Below, one piece after another: positions 23,111-35,049 of a stretch of 64,000 nt of DNA. This stretch comes from Gambelia wislizenii. Taxonomy: Eukaryota; Chordata; Lepidosauria; Squamata; Crotaphytidae. The DNA lies in contig JAUMIR010000001.1 of assembly GCA_030847615.1 (NCBI GenBank), forward strand, positions 293,348,187 to 293,412,186, read 5' to 3'. The position numbers and the translations under genes are program-made. Under the pieces are notes generated by a model. That model searched no databases and was not told where the DNA came from. It saw only the letters and a program-made list of their open reading frames with translations. The stretch's first letter is position 1; each line of letters starts with the position of its first letter.

Positions 23111-24639
23111 GTCGTTCTGTGGGGAGCAGCTGCCTCAGTAATTTCATTCAGAAGGTGGTGGTGGTGGTGTACTCAGCCGGGGATTACCATATAACCACCC
23201 CGTAGACAGCTTCATGGAATACTATCATCAATATTTTCTCCCTGGGAAAAAGATAATCCCGGTGGGTCTGCTGTGGTCAGTGCCTATTTGAGCTGGTGGG
23301 ATAAAGAGTGACCACATCAAAAGTGGGGCAACCTTTTGACTTCCTAGTTGCCCATAGCACTCCTTCCCCTCCCTCCCTCCTCCTCCTCTTCTTCTTCTTC
23401 TTCTTCAGAGGAGCCATCACTGCTTTGGGCTACTGCCTAGCTTTTCAACAAAATGTGAAAGATGTTGATTTGATACGCAAGCCACTGTATGATCATTAAG
23501 AATCAAAACAGTGCAGCAGCCTTATATAGAGCTGAATCAATGGTTCATCTATTCCAGTATTGCCTCTTTGGTTGACAACAGCTCTCCAAAGGGTCCTATT
23601 CAAGGTGGTATTTGCACACACAGAGTGTGCACTCCACTACTGAATGATGGCTTTTACCTAGTCCTGACAGGCAAGCCAGCCAGCCATTAGTTGGGAGAGT
23701 CTCTAAGGCAAGGAAAAATGAAGGTCTGTGGTGTGCTGGTTTATGGCTTTTCCATCCTATTGAACAAGATGGCTACTCATGAGCAGACTGTTCAGAATGG
23801 CCAACATATGGTTCAGAGGGGATGCATTTTATTTTCAGTGTTTTGTGACCATATTTTCCCTCCATATTGCAAGTAACACCAATGCTGCCTTCCTTCATGT
23901 CCTGCCAGCCTATCCCACAGTGAACTTATGCCACTGAGTCACCAAATCACTGACTCAGCTAAGGTTCACAGTGTTGCATCAGTGTTGTAAGACTCTTGTC
24001 ACTTCTCTTCAGACTCCAGTATGAGGAGAAGTACACATTGAGTAATAACTGCACACATTCACACATTCAGTAATATGGTGTTCTTTTTTTAAAAGCTGGG
24101 GTAAACACAATCATAATGCACCAAACTGATTTTAAAAGTTGCTTTTAATGTAAAGGAATGAAATGATAGGTACTTTAAAGATGTCCTAGCCTCTTGCTTG
24201 GCAACATCAACATGACAAAGGTAATCCTCAAAGGTTGGTCATGGCAGCTGGTAGCTTCCAGGTCAGAAGAACAGAGAACTCACTCTTGTTTCAGCCCAAA
24301 CATTAACGGAGCTAACCAAGGTGCTGAACTTTCTTCCCAAATGGGTTTAATACATTGGCTAGTTCCTCTAAAGTTCAGACTAAAACACAGATTAGACTCA
24401 CCAACCCAGTGACACGGAAACCACCACCGCCTCTGAAATTTGGTTTGTTTCACAGAAGCAGGAAAGCATTTTACAGCCAGAAAAATACAGAGTGTTGGAT
24501 AGTTCTTGTCAGGAGATGATGGAACAATCAACCCCCAAGCCAAAAACTGTCTCAGCAGACTTGGTAGCACCCCTTGCTGTGGGTGAAAAAGTTTTGTCAA
24601 AATAAAAAACCAAGTACAATTTAAAAAAAAACGTAACCT

Positions 24640-24937
24640 GGGGAGGGGGAAAAGGGTGCCACTTACCTCCTCATCGTGACCTCCACTGGAAATGTACTGA
24701 ATGGACCTCTGCAGCTGGCATTGTGGGACAGGAACAGGGCTCCTTTTTTCACACCCATGATTCCATGACAGACACGGAACAGGTGTTCTATTCACGATGT
24801 TTCATTGTGAATACTATATTCCGGGAGCAGAACGGGGGCAGCATGGGATGGGTTGACATCATCTGAAATGGAGACCCTTTTTCGGCCCTATTCCGTGCCT
24901 CCCATGGAATATAGAGCCCATCTGAAAATCTCCTTAG
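24640..24937 (-). mobile_element. MITE related to the one at 1310, partial
   Basis: In reverse it starts aaggagattttcagatggg then ctctatattccatggga, matching 1310-1345. It continues through cttttttcacacccatgatt and acctcctcatcgtgac. The far end is missing. Confidence 0.6.
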
Positions 24938-25010
24938 TCCAGGTCCTCCATAGCTGTTGACTGGCCAATTTGAATGTCCCTCTCCCTTTCCCAACTCTCA
25001 TTGAAATATA

Positions 25011-25260
25011 TAGTAGGACTCCTGTATCCACTGATTCAATACCCACTGATTCAATTATCCATGGAACACAAAACAGCACACCTACCATAGAGTCTTATTA
25101 GAAAATGTGTCATCTCTAGCCATTTTCTAGGTTCTCCAAGGCAACTCTATGGTGTTTTAAACCAGAAGTCCCATTATTTTCAATGTTGGTTACTATTATC
25201 CATGGTTTTTGGTATCCACCCCCCCAGAACCAATCCCCACCGGATACAGGGATCCTACTG
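25011..25260. mobile_element. Tigger/pogo-like MITE, GTAGGACCCC ends
   Basis: tagtaggactcctgtatcca against ggatacagggatcctactg, with TA at 25009-25010 and 25261-25262. Inner arms such as aatacccactgattcaatta resemble 9996-10239 in reverse. Confidence 0.65.
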
Positions 25261-25317
25261 TACTTGTGTAGGAATTCTTCCTTTGTCTTTTAGTCTCTGG
25301 CAAAGAGTCAAGACAAG

Positions 25318-25524
25318 ATTATCACACTATACTGTTGTAGCACTATTATTCCACTTTAACTAAGGCTACCACCTGTGTAATCCTGGGATTTGCAGTTTAG
25401 CGAAGGGCATCTAGCATTCTCAGCTAGAGAGTTCTTAGGCCTCACTAAACTACACACTCCAGGATTCCACAGGAGGCAACCATAGCACTTAAAGTGTAAT
25501 AATAGCACTATAACAGTGTAGTGT
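25318..25524. mobile_element. Fold-back MITE
   Basis: Ends ttatcacactatactgttgt and acagtgtagtgtgataa pair. The inner part (atcctgggatttgcagttta) is shared with 1071, 6980 and 51268. Nearly all of the 207 bp folds. Confidence 0.7.
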
Positions 25525-26459
25525 GATAAAAGACAGATTATGAAGTCCTTCAGGTACCTGCCAGCTGCTTTGGTGATTTAATTAGGTTTTAGTTAGCTAA
25601 TTTGATACTTCATTTTATCTGAAAAGCAATTGACCATTTTTGAATATTTCTCTGCTTGGTTCTTGAACAAATATACGTGGTTGGAAACTGGAGAGGATTT
25701 AGTTCTCTTGTCTAGCTTGAAGGTTGGCCTTATTCACCCTGCCTAGACCTCTTGAAGTTTTACTGCCTCTTCCCTCAGGCAGTCCTGTCACTCCGGGAGA
25801 AACAGATCCCCCAGACCTTGTGCATCTGTCTCTGTCTCCACCTCTTTGGGAAACTCAACCTCGCTCGCTGCTTTTCCTTTTCTCTCCCTTTTGAAAGCAC
25901 TACATTTGCTCTCCCTGGACAAGAAGGCATCAGAGGAAGGGGTGAGGGCGAAGGCTCCTCTCTGCCCTGCTGCTGCCCCTCCCACAGCGGCTTCCCCCTT
26001 CTGTGGCTAGTTGGTCCCCAATGCGGCGAGGGTCAGAAGCCTTCCTACCAATAATGTTTTTGCAGGAGGAGGGTTATGACGGGCCCCCATAACAATGGGG
26101 GCCTCTGCGGCTGCAGGTGCTTCAGGACCCTTAAACCGGCCCTGACTGCACCACTTCAGAGTAGGCACATGTGGGGGGCAGAGAATTTTATTATTTTAAA
26201 GCATGCCACCCTAACTTGTTCTTTGTAGACTGACAAGCAGCTCAGGAACACAGTTATCCTTTAGACTGTGCTTATTTCTGATGCTTGCACAAAAATCTGT
26301 ATGCTAGCCCTGTTGATTCAAGGTAAGGTTAATACCGAGCAGGGATCATCACAGTCACTTCATCAATGGCCTTTTTCCTGCATAAAGATAACCACTATGT
26401 AAGAAAGAATATGTGTGCACTATTCTATAGGAAGTGCATCATGGCAGCTTGTTTCAGCC

Positions 26460-26530
26460 CCAGTACTAAATATTATTTATAATTTTTATTATTTTAATTT
26501 ATATCTCACTTTTCTCCCAGCATGGGACCC
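26460..26530 (-). mobile_element. L2-like LINE 3' tail
   Basis: On the - strand: gtcaccttgggtcccatgct, gggagaaaagtgagatataa, then an A/T tail. This may be the 3' end of the LINE at 26686-27610, with the SINE at 26551 between them. Confidence 0.5.
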
Positions 26531-26550
26531 AAGGTGACTCAGAACATAGA

Positions 26551-26675
26551 ATTCCAGGTGGTGTGTAGGCTATATTGGCAAAACCACCTCTGAGTATTCC
26601 TCACCTAAGAAAACCCCATGAAATTCATGGAGTCGCCTCAGTCAACAGGGGACTTGAAGGCATATGCACACACAT
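26551..26675 (+). mobile_element. 5S-SINE, truncated
   Basis: Begins ccaggtggtgtgtaggctat (end of the 5S head) and continues gaaaaccccatgaaattcat and caacaggggacttgaaggca. Same family as 35050-35262. Confidence 0.65.
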
Positions 26676-26685
26676 GGTTAAAAAT

Positions 26686-27610
26686 CGAGCAATAAAAAAA
26701 TGCATTTTAAAAAACAATTAATAAGCAATTTTATTTAAACAATAATTTAAGACAGATTAAACCACATTTATTAATAAAAGCTCTGTTTTTATTAATAAAA
26801 GGAGAGCACACTACATTAAAAAGATCTGCCACGACCAGTTAACAGGCAAAGACCTGTCTACATAAAAAAGATTTTCCCTGTGAAAGGAAACAGAGCAGAG
26901 AGGGAACCAATGACCCTTCCATGAGGGAGTTCCACAGTCCGGGAACAATCACTAAGAAGGCTCTCTCTTGTGTCATCACCAAATGTAACTATGATGGGAA
27001 TGGGACCAAGAGAAAGCTCTCCCTCTCAACATTTTATAACTTGGGCAGGCTCATATGGGGGGAAAGAGTCTTTCAGATAGTCTGGACTCAAGCTCTGTAG
27101 GGCTTTATAGCTTGTAAGCATAACTTTCAATTCTGCCTGGATACAATGAAGTTGTAGCAACAAGGGATTTATGGGTACCCTGTAACCTGCCCCAGAGAGC
27201 AGCCTGACTGCAGCATTTTGAACCCTCTGAAGTTTCAGAACAGATTCCAAAAGTCACTGGGGCCAGTCCAGACCTCTCCAGGAACGGGCAAGGCTGGTGC
27301 ACTCGTTTTAGCAGATGTACTCCCAGATGCTGCTGAAACCTAGGCACCCAAGGTTCAGGATTGAGACCGGTGGTGCATCCAAGCTACAAATCTGTGATTC
27401 CAAGGGGCCTGTGACCCCATCCGGCAGAGACTGAAATTTTATTCCATGCTCTACCTTGGAATAAAATTTCAGCCTATGTTGGATGGGGTCACAGGCCCCT
27501 TGGAATCACAGATTTGTAGCTTGGATGCGCCACCAGTCTCAATCACTGACCAGGAGACTCTCTGTCTTGTCTGGATTAAGACTCAATTTGTTCACCCTCA
27601 TTCAGTGGTG
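26686..27610 (-). pseudogene. L2-like LINE fragment with RT tail
   Basis: On the - strand, 27250-27026 encodes LKLQRVQNAAVRLLSGAGYR and LTSYKALQSLSPDYLKDS, the thumb region after the RT palm in L2/CR1-type LINEs. The - strand frame is short and interrupted. A hairpin of 88-bp arms (27359-27544) disrupts the 5' side. Confidence 0.65.
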
Positions 27611-27839
27611 GCACTAGGGGTGTGCGGAGAGGCCGAACCACACCAGGTGACACCGCTGGGGGTAGGGGTGACACAAGCCTTAGTGATGCCACAGCTCTCA
27701 TTCAATTCATTACTAGCAGAAGACCCTGGTTTAGCACCAAAGCAGCTTCCTTGGAATTAGATGGAAAACAGAGAAAAAGAGAAAATAGAGTATGATCAGC
27801 ATACTACTATTACTAGTACACTACTACTTAAAATTCAAA

Positions 27840-28280
27840 TCATACAAAAATTGGAAGAGAATTAAAATAACCAATAAGATTAAAGCCAGTTAAAAAGAAG
27901 AACAAATAGAGCAGAGTACATTGCCCAAGAATCTTTCCTCCTGAGGGATCAGTTTTCAAAGACCTGCTGAAAATCTTCACCTGCCTACAGAGACACAGCA
28001 AGGAGGGCAGCAGGAAAAGTGTTCCAGACTCTGGGAGCTGAGGAGGCTCTTTCCTGCCTTGTGAGGGGGCAGAACAGAAAAAAGCAGCCTCCCCAGAAGA
28101 TCTCAAAACATGGACAGGTTCTTTTGGGAGAATATAGTTCTTCAGATCTCTCCCAGTGGTTTGATTATATTTTAAGCAGCATGGGAGACTGAACTTCGAG
28201 AGACACCTCCCCCTCCCAGACTAACAGCCACAGGGTTGGACAGGAATCCCTCACCACAACCTTCTGAGTTCACCCATCCA
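27840..28280 (-). mobile_element. L2-like LINE fragment
   Basis: A decayed - strand LINE sequence (gttccagactctgggagctg, gaggggcagaacagaaa-type phrases) similar to 26940-27110. Its right part seems to continue at 30283 on the far side of the nested MITEs. Confidence 0.45.
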
Positions 28281-29380
28281 GGGGCTGGTTTACATGGCAG
28301 GTTTTATTGCATTAAGTTGCGCTTTAGCGCTTTCCCGCATCAGTGGTGGGTAGTTTACACGGTATATGTTTACACAGCTATATTTTGTGGCTCTTTGATT
28401 TTTTCTGCTTTGAGGTTCACACAGCCAAAAGTGCTGGGGGCATGGCCAAGCACTGGAGAGGGAAAGGAATGCCATAGGAATGTCTGCCCTGGCCCGAACT
28501 CCGTGCTGAACAGCTTAGAGGCAGTCCCACTCCCTTCCCACAAATCAAACGGAAGGTTTTCCTCCTTGCTTAAAAGCATTTTCTCCCAAATAGAGGAAAG
28601 CCAGAGAGAGAGGGAGGGAAAATAACAGCTTAGAGGAAGTCCCCCTCCCCCCCCAAATCAAACGGAAGGTTTTCCTCCTTGCTTAACAGCATTTTCTGCC
28701 AAATAGAGGAAAGCCAGAGAGAGAGGGGGGGGGAAATAGCAGTTCAGCTCTGATACAGCCCTTCGTGAAATGGTTTCTCTCCCTCCCCCAAGCACAGGAT
28801 CACAGCTGACGAGACGACCTTTGCATTCTTGCAAAACAGCAGAGAGGATGAAAAGGAATGCTTCCATAGGGGTCGTTTACACGGGCAAATATTCCTCTAA
28901 ATATACCGCTAAGATAGCTCATTGTTCCCATGGATCGCACCACAGCATCGCCTCATTCAGAAGGGGGGAAGGTAAAACACCCAAATATAGCGTGCCAAGG
29001 GATGTCGCTACTTTTGGAGGTATATTTGCAATGTAGCGCATTATTGGCAGTGTAAACAACCATTCCACTAAGGGATACAGCATAGCTGCATTATGATTGG
29101 TTGATGATGCAGGGGTGAGCTTAAAAGAGGGGCAAGGAGGGAGGGAAAGACAGTAGCGATTAGAGGAAACTTTGAAAAATCCTCTCTGCTATTTTGCAAG
29201 CCAGTTTGCAAACAAAAAGGATTCCCAACAATTTTCATTCAGGGAGCATTCCTTCCCATCCTCTCTGCTGTTTTGAAAGTATATAAAAGCTCGTTCATCA
29301 CCTTTTATCCTGTGCATGGGGGAGGGAGAGAAACCATTTCACGAAGGGCTGTAGCAAGTTGAACTGCTATTTCCCCCCCG

Positions 29381-29421
<41 letters not shown>

Positions 29422-29527
29422 CGCTTTCCTTTGTTGGCAGTAAATGCTGTTTTAAGCAAGGAGGAACACCTTCCATTTGAATTGTGGAAAGGGAGTGGGA
29501 GGGAGGGGGACTGCCTCTAAGCTGTTA

Positions 29528-29585
<58 letters not shown>

Positions 29586-30282
29586 CTTTCCTCTATTTGG
29601 CAGAACATGCTGTTTTAAGCAAGGAAGAAAACCTTCCCTTTGAATTGTGGAAAGGGAGTGGGGAGGGATTGCCTCTCAGCTGTTAAGGACATGGAGTTGG
29701 GGCCAGGGCAGACACTCCTATGGCATTCCTTTCCCTCTCCAATGCTTGGCCATGCCCCCAGCACTTTTGGCTGTGTGAACCTCAAAGCAGAAAAAAATCA
29801 AAGAGCCACAAAATATAACTGTGTAAACATATACCGTGTAAACTACCCACCACTGATGCGGGAAAGTGCTAAAGCACAATGCAATAAAACCTGCCGTGGA
29901 AACCAGCCCCGAGTGAAAATTGTTGGGAATCCTTTTTGTTTGCAAACTGGCTTGCAAAATAGCAGAGAGGATTTTTCAAAGTTTCCTCTAATCGCTACTG
30001 TCTTTCCCTCCCTCCCTGCCCCTCTTTTAAGCCCACCTCTGCATGATCAACCAATCACAATGCAGCTCTGCTGTATCCCTTAGTGGAATGGTTGTTTACA
30101 CTGCCAATAATGCGCTACATTGCAAATATACCTGCAAAAGTAGCGACATCCCTTGGCACGCTATATTTGGGTGTTTTACCTTCCCCCCTTCCGAATGAGG
30201 CGATGCTGTGTTGCGATCCGTGGGAACTATGAGCTATCTTAGCGGTATATTTAGAGGAACATTTGCCCGTGTAAACGACCCC
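28281..30282. mobile_element. Outer copy of a MITE interrupted by its own family
   Basis: Two pieces, 28281-28868 and 29911-30282, form one element of about 960 bp with ends ggggctggtttacatggcag and gcccgtgtaaacgacccc. They are the reverse complement of the inner copy at 28869-29910. No coding capacity. Each internal region carries (CT)n and a tandem pair of units (aaatcaaacggaaggttttc and following) of about 120 bp. Confidence 0.75.
28869..29910. mobile_element. Inner copy of the self-nested MITE
   Basis: Starts ggggtcgtttacacgggcaa and ends ccgtggaaaccagcccc, imperfect inverted ends. Its right half matches 28281-28868 in reverse and its left half matches 29911-30282 in reverse. It includes CT tracts at 29384-29420 and 29531-29583. 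The short frames inside are low-complexity and not genes. Confidence 0.75.
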
Positions 30283-30520
30283 CAAGAAGGACCAGAACAA
30301 CTGTAAAAAAACAAACCATGCCCCCAAATGCCATTCCAGACAGAAAGCCCAGAAGGATGTAATTGTCAATGGTATCAAAAGCAACCAAAAGGTCCAGCAG
30401 AAGCAATAGGGGCATACACCTTCTGTCCAGTTCCTGGCATAGGTAGTCCTGCCTTTTGTTGAAAGGTAAAATGTTATTATATACAACAATAAATTTCCCG
30501 GTAAGCATGTGGAGGTTTTC
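30283..30520 (-). pseudogene. L2-like LINE fragment, RT motif A
   Basis: The - strand encodes QELDRRCMPLLLLLDLLVAF then DTIDNYILLGFLSGM. The (D)xxxAFDTID block is RT motif A of L2-type LINEs. It appears to be the continuation of the LINE cut at 28280. Confidence 0.6.
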
Positions 30521-30559
30521 TTATGGGTTGGTGTCACCATGTGTACCTAGAACAGACTT

Positions 30560-30621
30560 AGGACTTTTTCGGACAAGTAAAATGCAGCGCAAGCAGCATT
30601 TTACTTGTCCGAAAAAGTCCT
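30560..30621. repeat. Perfect 26-bp hairpin, tiny inverted element
   Basis: Arms 30560-30585 and 30596-30621 are exact reverse complements (aggactttttcggacaagta then aaatgc), with a 10-base loop. TTA lies directly before and after. Confidence 0.85.
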
Positions 30622-31494
30622 TAAACTCATAATCAGTTTGTTCACATTAAATTAATCCTTCCCACATAACCTGCTGATATATACATGTGTATCCTGCTAG
30701 CAAAATAATCTTTTGTGTTCTTGTTTTGTATGAGATAGGAGATAGCCAGAGTAAATGATGCTGTTCAAGTCTCAGAGAACCCTTGCCTAAAAATTATTAT
30801 ATCTACAGCTCAAAAAAAGTTTATTATTTTTTTTTTTAATCTCAATATCTCACAGAACCCCTAGCAACCTCTTGTGGAACCCTAGGGTTCCAGGGAACCC
30901 TGATTGAGAAGCCCTGGACTGGAGGCTCCAAGCAGATGCAAAAGCTACGTCAAAAGATAATGAACCAATAATAACTGACACTCTCTGTTAAGAACTCTCA
31001 GTTCTTTTCAGTAGCCTGGAAGAGCCCATAGTGTACTTGTTTTACATAGATGGGAAGAGTCATGTATGACACAGGTGTCAAATTGCAGACTTTTATTAAA
31101 ATCTTGCAAATAATAAAACCTGGGTCAGATCAGGAAATCAGATATAAGGTCTATTTAATACATTTATATCATGTAATGATGTGGCATAAGAAAGTCTAAG
31201 AGAATGGTCCTCTATTACTCATACAGATAATCCAATCTGAGTCACAGCACAGTTCTGGAACCAACTTATGAGACAGAAAACACTAGACAATGGTCTCTGT
31301 CTCTGATGCTTGTATTAAGCCATATATAAGTGAGCCTTCTAGAGTTGCTTCTTGAACTGACTTGTAAAAAAAACCACACAGACATTTTCCAGGATTTATA
31401 TTATTTAGTTCACTGATTCAAGAATTTATACTGGATCAACCAGCTGCCTTTTAACTTGCTTGACAAACTGGCCCTCCAACGTACCTTTGGAATG

Positions 31495-31615
31495 AAGAGA
31501 TCTTCAACAGAGTTGGGAAACATTACCTTTTGAGACCACATCTCCCAGAATCCTCTAGCCAACATATATGGTGGTCAGGAGGCTGAAAGGTTCTGGGAGT
31601 TATAGTCCAAAAATG
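31495..31615. mobile_element. Fold-back repeat, AACTCCCAT family
   Basis: acatctcccagaatcctcta and ggttctgggagttatagtcc are mirrored, with accttttgagac / aaaatgtat outward. A decayed small MITE. Confidence 0.45.
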
Positions 31616-32319
31616 TATCTTTGTAAAGTTATGAATATTAGAGATCACCATGCACAGCAGGTCTGCCCATGGCACTTTGTTGTGACAGCTTCATGGGACT
31701 TCCATGATCAAAGACAATGTACCTCTCAGGGGGCAGGGCCCTTATGATGCTTCCTGTGTGCTCTGGATGGGAATGAATGCAGCAGGAGGCACTCCCATGG
31801 TGCTCCCATAACATCATGAATCCCTGTGGAAGGTGCCCACAAGGCAGCCTCTTCTTGTGCCAGTACTGTTCACTTCCATCTTATATATGGTTGTCTGCAT
31901 TTTTCTTGCTCTTACTGAAGCAAATATAGAAATATTAGCTGCTGAACCTTCTGATTCTCATGCTCGTGACAGATTTTAAGCATTCTCCTGCTACTGTAGG
32001 ATCTTATATGTGGTTTTCTCTTGCCACCTGCAGATTTTAAAAGCCCTTCATTTTAACATTTAAGGGACAGAAATTCACAACGATTGTTGTCTGAGATACA
32101 CAACAAGGCAATGCCAAAAAAAAAAAAAAAAGGAAGACAGCCTGAGTCACCGGGTGCTAGCTAAAACATTAGTCATCTCACTTAGGCAAGGAGTGTGATG
32201 ATGCTGTCCCCAAGGGAACAGTCTAGTTTGTGTTCAGCAGAAAAACAAGCAAGGATGTGCAGATGGTTCACTTTTAGCCTACAAAAACAGCTGTGTTTCT
32301 CCTATGTCTGTCATTCTAG

Positions 32320-33338
32320 TAACAGTAAAGCAGTAATGGGCTGGATGAGGAAAAACAGATTGAGATTAAATCCAGACAAAACGGAGGTGCTCACGGTAGC
32401 AGCCCCAAAACCAGGAGTTGGGTTGCAACCTCCAGTCCTGGACGGGGTCACACGCTCCGTTAAGGACTGTGTTCACAGTCTGGGGGTGCTCCTTGATTCA
32501 TCACTTCAGATGACTAGTCAGGTGAATGTGACAGTCAGGAGCGCCTGTTATCAGCTTTGGCTGATACGCCAGCTGCGCCATTTCCTGGAAGTAAAGGACC
32601 TCGAGACTGTGGTACACACGCTGGTAACCTCTCGTCTAGATTTCTGCAATGCGCTCTACATGGGGCTGCCCTCATGCTTGGTCCAGAAACTTCAATTGGT
32701 ACAAAATATGGCAGCCAGAGTGGTCTCGGGAACATCTCGGAGAGACCATATAACTCCAGTATTAAAATGTCTCCACTGGCTGCCTATCAGCTTCCGGGAC
32801 CAGTATAAGGTGTTGGTTATTACCCTTAAAGCCCTAAATGGCTTGGATCCAACTTATCTTCAGAACCGCCTCCTCCCATATAATCCTCCTCGCACACTCC
32901 GGTCCTCTGGGAGGAATTTTCTTCAGCCACAAAAATCTAGGCTGTCTGCAACCTCTCAGAGGGCCTTTTCGGTAATCGCCCCCAAATTGTGGAATGACCT
33001 GCTGAACGAGATCCGTCAGATGACAAGCCTGAGTAGCTTTAAAAAAGCACTAAAGACGGATCTCTTTCGGCAGGCCTTTCCTAATTAGATCCCGGCCTCA
33101 GGGGATCCTGGCCTCTTTTAGTCCGCTGGCTATTTATTGTATTTATTGTTTTTAAATGTGATTTTAGATCAGTTGCTTTTTAATTTATATTTATTTAATA
33201 TTTTTTTATGGGGGAGGGTGGGGGGGCATTTAGGGATTTTTATCTGTATTGTATTTTAATTTTTGTAAGCCGCCCCGATTGTTTTAACAGAGGGGCGGGG
33301 TATAAATAAATATTATTATTATTATTATTATTATTAAC
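32320..33338 (+). pseudogene. L2-like LINE, 5'-truncated, with 3' end
   Basis: An uninterrupted frame to TAG at about 33087 encodes about 255 residues of the RT C-terminus: AVMGWMRKNRLRLNPDKTEV, LVTSRLDFCNALYMGLPS, AARVVSGTSRRDHITPVLKC, LHWLPISFRDQYKVL and a final SFKKALKTDLFRQAFPN. These are the standard post-palm motifs of L2-clade elements. The palm with FADD is missing, so it cannot move itself. The 3' end is complete: gccgccccgattgttttaac, ggggcggggtataaataaa and an ATT tail. The ORF is clean, so this may be a young insertion. Confidence 0.85.
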
Positions 33339-33354
33339 AGAGGACAATAGCGTA

Positions 33355-33545
33355 CCCTCTAACATTTCACAGATGAAAACCAAGCAACATCAGAATGTGG
33401 TCAAGATGGCAAAAGTTATTAAGGAGAAAGAACACAGAAGCTCAGAGACACTGCAGCAGTTTGCTTTTGCCTGAGCCTACTAGGAAGGACAGGATTTCAT
33501 CCACTTGTCTCCTCCCCACCACCCACTGAGATAACTGAGTGGGAT
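33355..33545. repeat. Unclassified dispersed repeat, copy 3
   Basis: Matches 105-430 and 13860-14215 (atttcacagatgaaaacc, ccaagcaacatcagaatgtg, ctgcagcagtttgcttttgc). It starts immediately after the L2-like tail. Confidence 0.6.
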
Positions 33546-33749
33546 CACAGAGGAGTCGTTGGGACTGTCCCTGCCAAAGTGGGATAGCTGGGGTATGGAA
33601 TAGCAAGAGGTCAAACCCATCTTAGTAAATGACAGCTGTTAATTATTTGGGATTTATTTTTCTTCTTTCTTCGAATTGGTATTGAATAAATTCTTAGATT
33701 TTGTGAGACTGGGTTGGAAGTCAAACCTGGAAGTCAGCCTGGAAGTCAG

Positions 33750-33822
33750 CCGCCCCGATTGTTTTTAGCAGAGGGGCGGGGTATAAATAAATTTTTTTTT
33801 TATTATTATTATTATTATTATC
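33750..33822 (+). mobile_element. L2-like LINE 3' tail, very short
   Basis: gccgccccgattgtttttag, aggggcggggtataaataaa, then T/ATT tail. Only about 73 bp of the element. Confidence 0.75.
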
Positions 33823-35049
33823 TCCCATCCTTTCCCCACAGACCTGGATTTCTGCTGTTTAATTTGCAGCTACTCAGAACCTCTTCCCAGATGCAGACTT
33901 GCCTGCTGCCAATGAGCAGGTAGCTTTTCCCAGCTAGACCAGCCAGCCATTGATCATTGCTTTCTGAGATCTGGCAATGGGACTGATAGCTACAAAAACT
34001 GATTTGCAAGGCCACTAGATATGTCCTCAGGGTGAGCTATAAATAACGGAGCAGGTTGAAAGGAAATTGAAAGAGAAGGGCATCAAGGCAGAAAGATTGG
34101 AAAGAGAGGAAAAGAGAGAAGTGTGTGTTTTACTTTATTCTTGCTTTTTAAACAATTTTATGCATTACTTATTTAACAACAATTATAATCCTGATATATA
34201 CAATAATTCCTTTTTCCTATACAGATATCGTTTAAAATATATATATCCCTCTATCCCTCCTTTTACACTACCCTTCCCAGATCATGGAGTCATAAATTTT
34301 ATCCCTCTCAATCACCATAAATATAAATTGTCTTCCAAGTAATTACATGTTGTTTACATATGAACCATAACCTCAATAATCATTTTTCCAAATGTCTCTT
34401 GATCCAAAAGAGGTTTAAGTCCAGTACATCCTCCCAGAATCTACATATTTTTGGACATGTAAGCTACATACAGATCCAGTCATGGAAGGAAAAGCAAATG
34501 GGTGTGATGATTGAGGGCAGACAGACAGCTCTCCCATGAGGTTGGGACTTCCTCTTGGTATATATGACCCAAGATTCAGGTGGGTGGCTTGTTTGTTTCC
34601 TGCACTATAATTCTTACATAATACCAAATCACTGGCCAGCACTTTGAAAAGTACTGTAACTATTTTGGACTACACCTTCTAGGCTCCCTCAGCCAGTAGG
34701 GCCAGTCTTGCCAAATAAAGAACTTGTAGCACTTATCAAAATTGCATAAAAATTAAAGAAAGGGCCACATTTTACATCATGAATCCAGTGCTGGAAAAGT
34801 GACTCTTATGGACTAAAATTGCCACAGTCCTACAGGCAGCACATCCTCTGGACAAAAAGGCAGCTTTTTCAAGCTCTGGAAAACTGACAGTAGCTGGTAG
34901 GTGTGCTGAAAGGGTATGCTAGAGGCATTGATGGTGTGCCCATCCACTTCTTTTTTCCCACTCTCATTTTTGTTATTGACCCAAGAGACAATAAAGGACA
35001 GATAAAAATGAGTGTGGGTATATTCATCAGGCCTAAATACTCTAAAGAC

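Noticed and set aside
24200..24420. Inverted repeat around gtttcagcccaaac / gttcagactaaaac
   Set aside because: Pairing is weak with many gaps; not distinct from chance at this level of reading.
24280..24795. 171-codon frame on the - strand
   Set aside because: Spans part of a MITE and anonymous repeat sequence; no domain seen.
32195..33088. 297-codon frame as a host gene
   Set aside because: C-terminal part of an L2-like reverse transcriptase followed by the element's own 3' tail.
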